This document shows positions 21,785 to 34,000 of a stretch of DNA of 64,000 nucleotides, piece after piece; the first letter of the stretch is position 1; each line of letters begins with the position of its first letter. This DNA is from Hyalella azteca. Its lineage: Eukaryota > Arthropoda > Malacostraca > Amphipoda > Hyalellidae. The notes beneath the pieces were generated by a model. It worked only from the letters and a program-made list of their open reading frames with translations, was not told where the DNA came from and ran no database searches. A program made the translations under genes and the position numbers. Location: positions 1 through 64,000 of the forward strand of contig NW_025946691.1 in the NCBI RefSeq assembly GCF_000764305.2, read 5' to 3'.

Positions 21785-22090
21785 ATGCCCTGATTCTGTC
21801 CAGTAGTTTCTTGCATGATATCAATGCCCTGATTTTGTCCCGTACTTTCTTGCATGATATCATGCAATGATTCTGTCCAGTAGTTTCTTGCATGATATCA
21901 ATGCCCTGATTCTTTCCCGTAGTTTCTTGCATGATATCAATGCCCTGATTCTGTCCAGTAGTTTCTTGCTTGATATCATTGCCCTGATTCTGTCCAGTAG
22001 TTTCTTGCATGATATCAATGCCCTGATTCTGTCCAGTAGTTTCTTGCTTGATATCATTGCCCTGATTCTGTCCAGTAGTTTCTTGCATAT
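21785..22090. repeat. about 36-41 bp minisatellite TTTCTTGCATGATATCAATG
   Basis: About nine units of GATTCTGTCCAGTAGTTTCT plus TGCATGATATCAATGCCCT. Intergenic. Confidence 0.95.
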
Positions 22091-22950
22091 CCTTAATTAG
22101 GGTTTGCTTGTGTGGACTGTTGACCCACTTTTTTAACTATAAGCTCGTATCTCAAGTTGAGCTCTTTGTATCTATTAGTATATATTTTCAGAGTTCGTTT
22201 TTTTCTGTGTTTATAGCCGAATGTTTTAAAGATATAACAGTTATTCGAGCGCCTCTCAACAATATTTGCCTTCTGTGAGTGCATCAAATTTTCAGTTAAA
22301 GATTTAATTTCTTGAACCTAATAATGGTTCAAAAATAAATTAAATATCTTAAAATAAATTTCTTTTAAACTTCAAAATAGTTAAATGTAACTTTGAACGG
22401 GTATTTCCATTATTATCTTTAATGTAAAAATGAGCAACTGGTTCCGGAATAAAGGGAATTGAATAACGGAGTTCGTGATAGCGGGACTCTCATGTTCCAC
22501 AGATTATTATCTATAAGGGTTGCGCGCCCAGGAACAATAATATATATGCATTTTTACAGGTGAAGAATGATGTTCCGATGACGCTCGTAAAAGTGTATTG
22601 CAATATATGTTATCAATAGGCAACTGTAGTTTCCAACAGCTGTAGTTTCAGTCATACAAATTTGAACCTGTGTTTTTTCAAGCTGAAGTATCTGCCTGCA
22701 TTTTCAAATGGGAATTATTTGTACATTATGCTTATGCGGCTATGTAGATGTTCATCTTAGAAGTACAAGCAAATTCCCACTTGTTTCTAGTGATGAGGAA
22801 AGTATCTCGGATTTTATATATATCACATTTCATAGATATACTCCGTTTTTTTCCTTTACCTTCTGTTTTCAATTAATTACTTCACATTATTGTATTATTT
22901 TAGCATGTAATTTATGTACCCAATAGCGAAAGGTCCAAATGAACCACCAG

Positions 22951-23190
22951 CTATATGTTTAGGAATGTTTCCCAATCAAGAATCCAGTATGCACCAGCAC
23001 GTAGGTTCTCTTTAGTTGCCAGCCGTCTAAATGCCTTGCAGTGGCGTCTGCGTGGCTGCAAGCTTCTTTTGTGTGGCACTAGTGCCGTGTTGATGTATGA
23101 TTCCCAGAGGGTAACCAGCTCACTTACCCGCTTTATTGAACTGCCTTTTGAGACCATCAAGTGCATGCCGGCACGCAGCTGGTAGCAGTG
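22951..23190 (-). other. unidentified minus-strand ORF with coding-like composition
   Basis: A GC-richer block in AT-rich surroundings reads on the minus strand KRVSELVTLWESYINTALVP and, further on, RRHCKAFRRLATKENLRAGA, then YWILDWETFLNI. I do not recognise it. It could be a fragment of a transposase, an exon of an unseen gene, or chance. The 23200-23510 minisatellite abuts its upstream side. Confidence 0.25.
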
Positions 23191-23195
23191 TGCCT

Positions 23196-23512
23196 TTTAC
23201 TGCACGTGTGTTGCTTGTAGTGAAAGGTACCCTGCAGTGTGCTGCGTACCTTTTGTCGCCTGTGTGCTGCATGTAGTGATAGCTACCCAGCAGTGTGCTG
23301 CGTACCTTTTAACGGCTGTATGCTGCATGTAGTGATAGCTACCCTGCAGTGTGCTGCGTACCTTTTGTTGCCTGTGTGTTGCATGTAGTGATAGCTACCC
23401 ACAGTGTGCTGCGTACCTTTTGTCGCCTGTGTGCTGCATGTAGTGATAGCTACCCTGCAGTGTGCTGCGTACCTTTTGTCGCCTGTGTGCTGCATGTAGT
23501 GATAGGTAGCAC
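23196..23512. repeat. 57-bp minisatellite (GTGTGCTGCGTACCTTTTGT), 5-6 copies
   Basis: Units of CCCTGCAGTGTGCTGCGTAC, then CTTTTGTCGCCTGTGTGCTG and CATGTAGTGATAGCTA. Intergenic. Confidence 0.95.
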
Positions 23513-23702
23513 ATGCTGCATGCACATGGCTCTGTGTAACTGTGTGGGTTTCTTTCTGTCTTATGGTTTGATTGGTATGTGCGATTCATCTATGATGACA
23601 CATCGTTCATGAGCCGAACGCACCTTACTTTTTATTGTTTATCCCTATATCCGATATCCGCAGTCCCTGATTCTCAACTCAAATATATAATCCTGGTTTA
23701 AC

Positions 23703-23923
23703 TACACTGTTAGAAAAAACGGCGAAAAAACGGTCCCACTGGCATTCTAGTGCATGGCCGGTCGCCCCCGTGAAAATAAACTGTTTCGCCGTTTTTATTA
23801 GATGTTTTATGGATTTCAAGAGTCAAATTAGAATAAAAACGGCGACATGGTGTTTCTTTTCACGTCCCGACCGGCCACTGAAACGCCGGTAATACCGTTA
23901 ACGGTATTTTTTCTAACAGTGTA
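23703..23923. mobile_element. foldback-type MITE with long terminal inverted repeats
   Basis: A 221-bp element from TACACTGTTAGAAAAAA to TTTTTTCTAACAGTGTA. The arms pair over much of their length, including GGCCGGTCG/CGACCGGCC-like and ACGGCGAAA-like segments and an AAAACGGCG/CGCCGTTTT core. No coding sequence. A TA target duplication is possible but not proven. Confidence 0.75.
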
Positions 23924-24380
23924 CAGCCGAGGATAGACCAATGTTAGTTGATGACGAATTTGTTTTAGATTCCATTTTTCATCAATTGATATAGCTGATA
24001 ACGAGAAAAAAATTCAGTTCTACGAATATCGTCTTCCTGCAATGTAGATGATTTACTGAATACTCGAATGTGAAAATTACCTCATACGGGCAATATTGCT
24101 GTCTGCTTCATTTTTCCTCGTATACGGTACCGACGAAGATGTAATTGATAACTGCGCATTACTTATTTTTTCGTTCTTATTTTTTTCGTTCAGTAAGAAG
24201 AACTTCACTTGCACTACTATTCACTAATATAACTTCAATTTGTACCAAATTTGTGTTAGATAAAATACAAACACGAATTCTACCTCCCGACTATACCTTT
24301 AGTGAAGCTAGTAGCAACATTTAGCACGTTACGTTTTATATAGCGAATGCCACGTTACAGAATGCTGAAATGCTTTCGCC

Positions 24381-24762
24381 TTAACACGTTTACTACGATT
24401 GCTTCATCTTGTACTATTATTTTATTTTTTGTACTGTTTTTAAACAGGGTTGCCAGACGGTCTCTTTTTCCGGACGAATTCCGTGATTTAGTTTTTCTCA
24501 ATTGCGTTGGCCGGCTAAAATTTATGATAGGGGTACTTCATAATTAAATTTTAAATGCTGCAAAAAGGAAATAAATGGAATTTTTATAGCGGAACCTACA
24601 AATAAACTAGTAATATATATTGAGTTATCGGCCTTTTTTGGCCTTTTTTGTTCTCGGATTTGGCCGATTTTAGGCATCCTGAATTATGTACATGTACCAC
24701 TATGTCCTGAAGAAATACATTTCGTGATACGCATATGTACCACTTCGTAGTCAACGTGTTAA
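24381..24762. mobile_element. piggyBac-like MITE, copy 2
   Basis: 382 bp, closely similar throughout to 7961-8332, with TTAACACGTTTACTACGA at one end and TCGTAGTCAACGTGTTAA at the other. One mismatch in the left inverted repeat. Same orientation as copy 1. Confidence 0.87.
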
Positions 24763-24945
24763 GCCAGTATCAGTACCTTCCTTACACAGGAATATTTCAC
24801 TCCTCGAAATTCTAGTATTTTTCACCTTGACTATCAATACCATCTTGGATATATACTCTCATTTTCCGTAATCATCTTGATCCCGTATTCGTCTTGACTC
24901 ATATTCCAATAATGTTCCTGCACGGCAGATCCCGCGTGATGCAGG

Positions 24946-25078
24946 ATGGGTAAGCAGCGTTTCGCTACCATCAGCCACGAGGTGACCATAGGCCGAGGGC
25001 GCGCCAGCCTCGACGCTCTACTGGAGTACGCTGGCGTCGTGCATCCTGGCGTTGCTACACATCTTCTCTCAACCCTCG
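24946..25078 (+). CDS. SLC22-like exon 1 with start codon
   Basis: ATG at 24946, preceded in frame by TGA 9 bp upstream, so this is the first possible start. It reads MGKQRFATISHEVTIGRGRA then SLDALLEYAGVVHPGVATHL and LSTL; donor GTGTGT at 25079, phase 1. S-LDALLEYAG resembles the N-terminal D-D-LL---G motif of SLC22 proteins. A CAG at 24926-24928 may be the acceptor of a 5' UTR intron. Confidence 0.75.
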
Positions 25079-28000
25079 GTGTGTCCGGTCGCTGCGCAAC
25101 ATTTGAAATCTTTTTCTACTAATTATTCATTTATTTTATGTATTATGAATTTTTTAACCGGGGCTTTTGCTCCAAATAACAATTACACCGTTATCTGTCT
25201 TATAGATGAGGATAACATAGCTAACGGTTAATGTGCCCGTATATAGATGAAACATTAACTCGTATTTGAAATATTAACTGTCATCCCTGCTAATAAAATA
25301 AAACACATCTCGTGAGCGCTGAACTACATGAATCAGTATTGTATACGACGCTACGAAGTCTAATTATCTGAGCTGCACAATTTTCTGACACATATAGGAA
25401 AATGTCACTGTGAACGTGAATGCCTATACCCGTTTCTACAAGTGGTAACTCAAAATACCGGGCCAATAGATCTCTAACTTTTGATTCAGTCGCTAGAGAC
25501 CGTGTCGTAGGACTTTCTCGCTTTTCCATTTTTAATTCTTTTTCTCGCTTTTCAACTTCGAATTCTTTTTCTCGCTTTTCTATCTTGAAGTAATCCTTGA
25601 ATTTTGTATAGTACACATGAATCATCTGCGCAACCTTTAATACAGGTATATGGGCGCGTATTTCTCATAGACCCAAGGCTGAATTTCTCATTATACGGTC
25701 ACGTACGCAATCCCTAGTCGGTGGACAGCATCATTTCTTTAAATTATTCGTCACGGCTATCATTTCCATTAAAACTATAAGATTATGCTTCTGTGTGCTC
25801 ATTAGTATGTATCTCCCGTTGACGCGAGTCCGGTTTTCTCATTAATGCGACGACGTGTGAGCTGCTTTACTTTTTCTGTAACAAGGTGTGAGCATGGCAG
25901 CTACGTGTGCTGACTCGCTTATTTTTCATTCGATATTTATATTCCATTACCACACTAGTGACTCCCGTTATAAGACGGTAGCTCACGACTTTCAGGCTAT
26001 ACTTCTATACTTTTATTCGAAATGAGTTGTGAGAGGAACGCATCTTGCCATCATTCAAACACATTTTTCCATGTATAGTTTTAGTTTAGTTAGTTTATAG
26101 TTCAGTTTTATTTTATTCGTGTATTAAAAACATTTAGCATCCCGCATCACTTTCATATCAGTCCCCGTCAGAAAAGTCTCCTGACTCGTTCTTTTGCTCG
26201 TCAAAAACCTTATAGAATTTGAACACTTCACCTCGGGCGCGCGGTGCCTTACAGTGGGCCTCAGTTGTGGGGTTAGGTTGCTATATGTCGTTGTACGTTG
26301 TAGGCAGGATTCCTCGAACTTCCCTTCTTTGTCCCTTGTCCTGCGGCCGACGACTCGTGTAAGCGATCGAAATGTTGTGCGCGTGTCTTCTTTGCTGTCG
26401 CTATTCATCTGTCTCTCTTTAATAATTTGTCGCTTCATTACTTCTTATCACTTTTTCGCTTTATTAATTCTTATTATTTCGTCGTTTTATAATTCTAGGT
26501 TGCTCCTTCCTCGGCAGCTCCAGTCATTGAAAATTCAAATGAGTTCAGCGAGAGTTTTAATTTATCTAATTTGTTTCTTACGAAACGAAACGAAGCTTCT
26601 TTGTCGCTAAATGAACTATCTATACTGCTGGTGATTTTTAAATGAGGTAAATGCTGGTATAATTAATTTAATATAAATGCTCATTTTTAATAAATGCTGG
26701 TGATTTAAATGAGTTATGATCGTGTCAGTGCTGTGTATTAGTAAGAATAAAATTGTATTAGTAAGAATAAAATTTTCTTTTTTGTATTCATCTCTTGACT
26801 CCCGTGAAGTTGACTTTTTTCAACGATTAAAACGTCTTTTAGGATTATGAATCTTCTTAATCACTTTAATGTAAAAGCTCAGGCCTGTATGTCTACGAAT
26901 ATTCATCTTCCCTTTTGTTAGTAAAATCTCAACCTATTGATTGTCTGTAGGTACACATATTTTTCTCCTCCAATGTTTTCTTAAATTCATCTATTTTGAT
27001 TATTTACGTTGGTGATAAATGACCATGTTATGTCATGCTCATTATCGTTATTTACTTGTCAATTATTAAGACCAGAGACCTTGTTTTATTGATTATATTC
27101 ATGTTGGTTGTCCGGTATTCAATCAATTTTGTTTAATAAGGAAACTTTTTTCATCATATAATAGTATTTTAATTACTGTATTTGTATACACAGGTGTGCT
27201 GTTGCTAAGCATCGGGGCCCTGAACGTTGGGCCGCTGTTCCCTGTGCCTCTCTACAGCTGCTGGGGCGGCATTGGGCCCCACGATGTCCCAAGGAGGTAA
27301 GGCTATATATTTTTATTATATCATAACTTCTAAATATCATAGGATAGATCACCACCATGCTAATCACTTTTCCATACCTGGAATTAAACTTGCGCGTACT
27401 GTGCCCAAGCTATGCGTGAAAACGTCGCGGAAACGACGATCTTTTTCGTATTTACTTCTTAGTGTTGATAGAGTGTCTCGTTGCGCTTATATATGGTGGC
27501 ATCACGAGTAAAATTAAGAGCTGAATGATAACTTTAACTACAATTAGAATAATTAATTTCAGTCTTTTATATTTTATAACTGAATAATCCATTCATTTCG
27601 TTCTCTGTTGTTAACTATAAATCAAATCTATTGAAACTGGCAGGACCATCAACGTTTAATAACACAAAGAACAAAAAAAGTTTATCTATATAATGCCATA
27701 AGAAATTGAACTATTTCTGTGCTTGATTAAAATTGCACAGCCGAGTGGTATGAAGTATTTTCTCTTACAGTAATTCTTCAACATTTTGTGATAGGTCTTC
27801 TATGTTGGTCCTGTAGCTTCCTTTAGCTGTTTAGCACATTGATGTCTATTGACGAATGTTTGTCGATTTAAATAGACTGACTTCTTACTGTTTTAAATTT
27901 TCAAGTAAGTTTCGCATTGATTTTGTTTTAATTTATCGAATATTTTGAAAATTTTCAGGTATATTGTAATTTGGATCGCACACTGCTTTATGTTTCAGTT

Positions 28001-31000
28001 TATCCTGCCAGAACCGACGTTTGCTACCGAGCGTTCTTCCTGGTAAAGAATATCACGTGAGTCAACACTAAGAAATGAACGTCGATTTCTGAATAAGGCC
28101 AAATATTTGCCGTCTTCGGACAAAATGAAATTCATAAAAATTGTTGTATTAATTTACCTGCTGCCTACTGTATAATGAATACAAAATATTTGATGCGTAA
28201 CGTGAATGGTGAACACGAAGACTGCTAAGATTACTAAAACTTTCATGAATTGGTCGTTGTATGTAAGGGAAATTCACCCTCTAGGATTTCAGTTACTTAA
28301 ATTTATTTTTGTGTCGTAAGTTTTACGGCTGTTTGTAGGGTTGGCAACCGTGCTATTGTCGAATCTACTTGGAGTCGTCCTTTACTTGAACCTTACAACT
28401 GGCGACCTTGCCAGGACGACCCTTAGTTCGACTAGCTGCCTACCGTCCTTAACATTGGAGTTTGAAGCTGTTGTTACTTTTGCTAATATATTCAGTGCTG
28501 TGTAATATATGCTGTGTGCGGTGTAATATATCCAGTGTATGTAGGGTTTCTTTAGAGAAGTGAGAGTCCAAATCTTGTTCAGGAGTATCTGCCGTAGGGC
28601 CAGGGGATATTTCGGGAGAACAGGACGCAGATTCATTATTGATCACCTGATATGGTATCATAAGCTGCTACAGACTACGTAGTCAGCCTGACTAGCGGTC
28701 AGAATTGTTTCATTTCGTCCTCGCGTTCGCGCAAAGTAACGCAGAGGTAGTCAGGGAAATTGTTCAGTTTCTCTGGATGGGATTTGCAATTCCTTCTGTG
28801 GTCGGTGAAATTTTCAGATAGGCATTCACCGATGCAGGCTTTGTCTTGAGATGTTGCTAACAAATTGAAATTTTCCGTGTACCAATACCGTAGCTAGATA
28901 TATTTTTCTTTGTTGATTGGAGCTTATTACCATTTGTGTATCATTAATATTATTTGTGTTTATCTCAATCTTATTGGCTGATCTTTGATTATTTGTGCAT
29001 TTCGGTCGCTAGTAATTATGGCGTCTATGCCAACTGTCGCCGAACTGCGCGCCGAAGCTGTACAGTTGGGTTTAGAGGGCGAGGCCCTAACAGAATTCAT
29101 TTATAAGCAGCAATGTTTCTATCGCGACGAGCGTGCCGCGGAGAGGGCTGCTGCGAGAGAGGCTGCGAAAGAGGCTGCTGAGCGTGAAAAGGAACGTGAA
29201 CAGTTAGCTGCAGAGTTAGAACGTGAGCGTCGTGATCACGAGATTAGGATGTTGGAACTGAGAAGCCCTCGCGATTCCGAAGTTCAACTATCCGATACCG
29301 CTGCCAAACCTAAACTGCCTATGTATCGCGACGGTGAAGACATAACGTCTTACATAATACGTTTCGAGCGCATTGCTGAGCTCCTGCAGCTGAATCGTAG
29401 TAGTTATGCTGTGCGGTTGGGAACATTGTTAACTGGCAAAGCGGTTCAGATTTATGCTGCCTTGTCCCCAGATGTAACCGGCGATTATGACTCCCTGAAG
29501 AAAGCCTTACTCAGTGTTTTCAATAAAACACATGAAACTTACCGTGAGGAGTTCCGTGCTGCGCGCATTGGCTGCAATGAGACTTACCTTCAGTTTGCCA
29601 CTCAATTAGGCCGTAAATTAGATTACTGGCTGGAATCGCGTGACGTTCCTAAAGATTACGCAAGTGTGCGCGAGTTTTTCATTATCGATCAGTTTCTAAG
29701 TTCTCTCCCCCCGCCTCTGCGATTGTTCATTAAGGAAAAAGACTGTAAACAACTCAGTGAAATTGTGACCCTAGCTGATAACTGGTCCGCANTATTGACG
29801 AATGTTTGTCGATTTAAATAGACTGACTTCTTACTGTTTTAAATTTTCAAGTAAGTTTCGCATTGATTTTGTTTTAATTTATCGAATATTTTGAAAATTT
29901 TCAGGTATATTGTAATTTGGATCGCACACTGCTTTATGTTTCAGTTTATCCTGCCAGAACCGACGTTTGCTGCCGAGCGTTCTTCCTGGTAAAGAATATC
30001 ACGTGAGTCAACATTAAGAAATGAACAGGACCAAATATTTGCCGTCTTCGGTCAAATTGAAATTCATAAAATCGTTGTAATAATTTACCTGCCGTCTATT
30101 GTATAATGATTATAAAATATTTAATGCGCAACGTGAATGGTACGTGAGCATGAATAATGCTGAAATTACTCAAAGTTTTATGAATTGGTCGTTGTAATAA
30201 GGAGGACCACATTTTTACCAATAAATTTTGAACTTTAAGATTTTACAGATTTCAAATTTCCCTTTAATCAAAGATGCCCCGGAAGTTATTCAGAAATTGT
30301 ATTAATTTCCATTATTACAATTTTCTTAGTTTCATTCAACAACCCCTTAGAATTCAGCCAAAACTCAGCCCGTATTTCCATCGGTCTCAGGCCTGGGAAT
30401 GCAGCGTCGGCTCCACTTGGTGGTCTCCGGTGGCCGCCGGTCTCCTCGTGACCGCCAGGGTTTTGGCGACGGTGGCCAGCGGTCTTTGCATGGACGTCCA
30501 TGGCCGCCGCAAAGTGGCCATCGTCGTCATGGGCGTTTACTTCGTATTCGCCTTCTCCCGGAGCTTCGCCCCCACCGTTGAGGTGTCCATCGTGGCGGTT
30601 GTGGTTGAAGGCGCTGCCGCGCAAGCGGCCACACTCGCGCTCATGCTCATCGGTGCGTCACCAGATGTTTTTTTAATGTGTATCCTGTAATATTATATCA
30701 TCTTTAATGTATAAACATCTGTAATATTGGACCATCTTTAATGAATGACTACTATCTTTAATGCTTCAGAAAATGTTTATATAAAAATATGTAGTTGTTT
30801 TGAGCCGAGTTTGGTGCCCACAGCGCTAGAGAACAGCGTACAGCGGGAGTGCGTGCGGTCAGTATGCCTGGTGCTGCTGGGGCACAGCCTTGGTGTGGAG
30901 ATACGCTCCTCGCTGACCCCATGTGGCAGCAGCTCGCCAAGAGCGTCCCTTCCGTCGCCTTCGTCGTCCTCTTGTGGTGAGACGCATGCTAGTTACATTT

Positions 31001-34000
31001 TAATATAGTTTCGTGTTTTTATGATAGTTTTTAATTTAAGCAGCACATTTTTGTTAACTAGAGCTACGGAAATTTTATTTAGATGTTTTATGTGATTTAG
31101 GTGTTTAACGATATTATTATAAATTTAAGCGGCAATTTTTTTAGCTAGAGTTACGGCAATTTTATTTAGATGTCGTGTTTCATGGTATTATTAATTTATC
31201 ATTTAAGTGGCATGATTTTTTTGTGGTGTGACATGTGGCAATTTTGTTTAGTTGTCATATTTTTATTCAATTAGCATGATTCTTTGCGTCGAGCCGCGAG
31301 GCTATTGAGTTGCAAGGATATGTTATTTCAGTTTATATTACTGAAGCAGCATGGTTTTAGGTGAAAGCCTAAACCAAAGCCTTCGAATGCCTTTATCTTA
31401 ATATTTTTTATCAAGATTCGATTGAAATTTAAATATGACTATCAAAACTATGGTAGAACATCTCCATAAGATTTAATTTATCTTCTGATTATTACAAATT
31501 GAACAAACAAATAAAATTGCTGTACATTTATATTGTAATATATAATATACTGGTGTCAGTATCAATGAGTCCTTGTTGGCCCGTTACCGATTCTGAACCA
31601 CCCGGCCATATTTAGAACAGAATTGTCACAGCAAGTTGCGGGTCTCGAGCCCAGACTCCCTGCTCCGGTATAAGTGAACGTTCCTAACGGTACTCGACCA
31701 TGCCTAGAGTTACAAATTTCTCTCCAAACCCCTTCTGATATTTCTAAAATTTGAGTAATTCGACAAGTAAGCCAATTTGACGTAAATTATGCATAAAGTT
31801 GTAGGTGTGTTAGTATATAAGTTGGCAGAATTTGTTCATTTAAGCAGATTTCATTGAAGACAAGTGAATTTGTTTTATTGATTGTTAACGAAATAAAAAT
31901 ATCCATCGGTACCATGATTTTCGATTTACCAGTGCAAACGAAAAATAGGTAGCATTCGATATGTTTAAAAAACGAATACGAAAATTGTCAATAAAACGAA
32001 TTCTTTGATCTTTAATGAAACCATTCATAAAGTTGCATGTTAGTATAGGTAGGCAAAAGCTGTTCCTTTAAGCAGGTTTCATTGAAGACCAGAGAATTCG
32101 TTTTATTGACAATTTTCTTATTAGTTTTTCAATAGATCGAACAATATTTTTCGTTTGCACTGGTAAATCGAAAATCAAAGTTGTATGTTTGCACAGCTGG
32201 CTGCCCGAGAGCGCCAGATGGATAATATCGTAATACATGCAATAATACATGCAAACGAAAAATAGGTAGCATTCGGCATGTTTAAAAAACGAATACGAAA
32301 ATTGTCAATAAAACGAATTCTCTGGTCTTTAATAAAACCATGCATAAAGTAGTATATAAAAATAAAAAAAGGGAGAAGAAGAGAATAAAAAAAGAAGCTT
32401 CTGAAAATTTAAAGAGGAAAAAGGGAAGCTTCTACCGAACTACACTAAAGTTAGTTGTATATTTGCACAGCTGGCTACCGGAGAGCGCCCGATGGATGCT
32501 GACCACGCGACGCTGGGACGACGCTGGCTTCGTGCTGCCGATGTCGCACAACGTCGCCCTCGATGACGTCATGAAGCCCAAGCTCAGAGCTCTCAAGGGC
32601 GAGGTTTGTAACTGCTTTATTTACCTCATGGGAACTTTTTCTCAGCTAATTTTTTAAGAAGACAGAGCTCTTAAGGGCGAGGTTTGCAACGGCTTTATTT
32701 ATCTCATGGGGACTTTTTCTTTATTTATCTCTATCTCTTATCTTTCTTTATTTATATCTTTATCTAAGTAGATTCATCGTATAGACATGCCTCTTATAAG
32801 ATTGAATGGGTTTTCGATAAGTCCATTATTTATTGTAATGCAGTATATGCTAATAACAACTAATAATGTATTTCCAATTTTCCATCATTTTCTTCATGTG
32901 TTAGCCAATTTCTACACATGATATAGCTGTTACTACGTCTCTGAGTGCACAAATTACCGCATCACAAAAAGTGAAATTTCACTCAAATTATTAATTCGGT
33001 ACAAAATTTTCTTTTTGGAGCCATTAGACCTTAGACGATTATTCTATTTTATTAAGGCTGAAAAATGTTGTGTAGAAATATTAACCATAACCACGTGTTG
33101 GTGATTGCACCATTCAATCTCCCTGACCCTGAGTTCAACCGCCATGTAAACGATCATATTACCAAGAATCACCTGCACAGATGGAGCGATGTCTGATGTC
33201 AGTTGGTGCCGCCGTTTGTATAACCATATTACCAAGAACCACCTGCACAGATGGAGCGGTGTCTGATGTCAGTTGGTGCCGCCATATGTATAACCATATT
33301 ACCAAGAACCACCAGCACAGATGGAGCGATGCCTGATGTCAGTTGGTGCCGCCATATGTATAACCATATTACCAAGAACCACCTGCACAGATGGAGCGAT
33401 GCCTGATGTCAGTTGGTGCCGCTATATATATAACAAAGAACCACCTGCCCAGATGGAGCGATGCCTGATGTCAGTTGGGTGTGGTCAGTCGTCGCTGTCG
33501 CGCGCAGTGTTGCCCCTCGTCAGGAACGTCAGGCTGCTGCGCGTGCTGCTGGTGTCAGCTCTCTGTGCCCTCGTCTACGGCATCACCGTCGGCACGAGGC
33601 TCATCGTCGAGCCCTCGCCTTACAACAGGTCGCGTGCACTACCTCAATCCTACTTTTTCATTAAAACTACTTGTAACTTTATTTTAACCTACTTTTTGTT
33701 TACTTGAACCTACTTTTTTCTTTATTTGAACCTAATTTTTCCTTTATTGAACCTACTTTTTCTGTATTTGAACCTACTTTATCTTTACTTGAACGTACAT
33801 TTTTTTACTTGAACCTACTTTCTTTTTACTTGAACCTACATTTTTTTACTTGAACCTACTTTTTCTTTACTTGAACCTACTTTTTCTTTACTTGAACCTA
33901 CTTTTTAAATAAACTTACTTTTGGTGTTATTTAAACCTATCTCGTTACCCTTGCACAGATGATGATTTAATAAGGTTAACAACGCGTGTCTCTATTTAGA

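Noticed and set aside
21785..23512. Evenly spaced repeats resembling a CRISPR array
   Set aside because: Units are contiguous tandem repeats without unique spacers, in a eukaryotic genome and with no cas genes.
30391..30652. Shorter form of SLC22-like exon 3 starting after the CAG at 30388
   Set aside because: The protein match is similar but the codon phase would not fit the preceding exon; the acceptor at 30368 fits.
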